Shown: piece by piece, positions 63,160 through 64,000 of the stretch | Layout of the letters: the number at the start of each line of letters is the position of its first letter | Numbering within the stretch: the stretch's first letter is position 1 | Assembly: GCA_020002185.1 (NCBI GenBank) | Contig: CM034543.1 | Location: forward strand, 31,237,399 to 31,301,398 | Length of the DNA stretch: 64,000 nt | Direction of reading: 5' to 3' | Source: Paraescarpia echinospica | Lineage: Eukaryota; Annelida; Polychaeta; Sabellida; Siboglinidae | Translations under genes and position numbers: made by a program | Notes under the pieces: generated by a model | Told to the model about the DNA's origin: nothing | The model's database searches: none | What the model saw: only the letters and a program-made list of their open reading frames with translations

Positions 63160-64000
63160 AGGATTCACTTTCTGTTAATCAAGCGTCATCTAGATATTCC
63201 GGTAACCGTTAATAGAACACCTATAGACGGACTTACAATCGTGCCGTTGTCAGTGTTCTGTGCGGTTCCGAACGATGTTGGCGGCGGGTACTCAGTACAC
63301 TAATCTTCCGATTGTGGCGGTGTTTTCTTCATTTGCATATGCTCAGACATGCGCTCTTCACCATTTTGTTATTTCAAGTTATAAGCTCCACCAACTTACA
63401 AACGGCGGCGAAACTAACGTGCTTTGATGGCAGCGAAACATATATATCTACGTCGGCGTGACGTCACAATAACGTATAACAGATAGTGGTGTGTCATTCG
63501 GTAGATTGGTGAACTGTATCGACGAAACAACAACGGCACGATTGTAGGTCCGTTTATAGTATCTTTTAGGAATGATTATCAAGAAACCATTGACGTATTT
63601 GAATAGCAAGCTTTCAAACAATATTAAACAATATCATAAATTTGATTCGGACGAACCTTAATGGTACTTGCAATCGTTCCAAACGCATTTTGGGACGTGT
63701 TTCGAGTTGCTCATTTTTCGCTCGCATATCTATTTTTGGCTCTACGTAATAGAATCAACTTGTGTCGCTACCTCTTTAGCGCTACTGTTGTCTATGTCTA
63801 TGTCTATATAATAATTGACAAAAACCATAAGGTCGTTACGCCAATATAGGGGACGGGGGACATATGCCATAGCACTACAGGGAATTTTAGAGTCGTCTGC
63901 CCAGCCTAGATTTAAAAGTATCCACCGTGGCTGCAGACACAACTGTTGGAGTTCAGTAGGATGAAATAGGGTCTATCTCTATATATGTAAACAAACACCA
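63160..64000. other. Intron of TMEM272-like copy B, homologous to the copy A intron
   Basis: 63340-63480 matches 32220-32310 and 63490-64000 matches 32790-33130 (TTTTAATGGTAC..CG-type block, CGTAATAGAATCA, GTGTCGCT.CCTCTTTAGCG, GTTGGAGTTCAGTAG, AAACAAACAC). The window stops just short of the expected acceptor. Confidence 0.7.

Overview
This is a window of nuclear DNA from an animal, most likely a marine invertebrate and probably a mollusc. It is AT-rich, with introns, long simple-sequence arrays and many decayed non-LTR (CR1/Jockey type) and Ty3-type retrotransposons. It also carries gene families I associate from memory with molluscs, cnidarians and fish: TMEM272-like membrane proteins and a large uncharacterised family ending in a CXC cysteine cluster. 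Species cannot be decided from the sequence. Splice models were built by eye from GT/AG signals and phase agreement; no search or transcript data were available.

Layout. (1) 2.1-4.7 kb, minus strand: a TATA-driven, multi-exon gene for a small secreted prepropeptide (signal peptide, acidic pro-piece, proline run, KRR site, strongly cationic Cys/Gly/Arg/Trp-rich mature part), which looks like an undescribed antimicrobial-type peptide. A homologous TATA box and leader lie at 9.6 kb on the plus strand, followed at once by a 5'-truncated non-LTR element. (2) 5-16 kb: dispersed repeats and retroelement remains. (3) 16.6-19.6 kb, minus: a broken gene of the CXC-terminal family. (4) 19,404-29,197: a large inverted duplication with 3,399-bp arms, no net indels, about 99.8% identity, and a 2,996-bp spacer holding a broken Pro/Ser-rich coding region. 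(5) 29.3-34 kb, plus: 3' exons of TMEM272-like copy A, with an in-frame stop. (6) 34.8-38.4 kb: a decayed Ty3-type element interrupted by a deleted, reverse-oriented CR1 copy. (7) 38.5-51 kb: ORF1 fragments, a TTAA-flanked element with short inverted termini, a Jockey/CR1-like element, minisatellites and foldbacks. (8) 52.2-64 kb, plus: 5' exons of TMEM272-like copy B, whose 3' exons should begin just beyond the window. Its intron holds more CXC-family debris and a CR1 element (58.9-63.15 kb) with an esterase ORF1.

Copies A (29.3-34 kb) and B (52.2 to beyond 64 kb) share exons and intron sequence, so this is a local segmental duplication separated by later retroelement insertions. The inverted duplication ends 107 bp upstream of the first copy A exon seen. 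The most interesting items are the secreted cationic peptide gene with its second promoter, the near-perfect inverted duplication, and the Tyr-repeat/PPPY N-terminus of TMEM272-like copy B.
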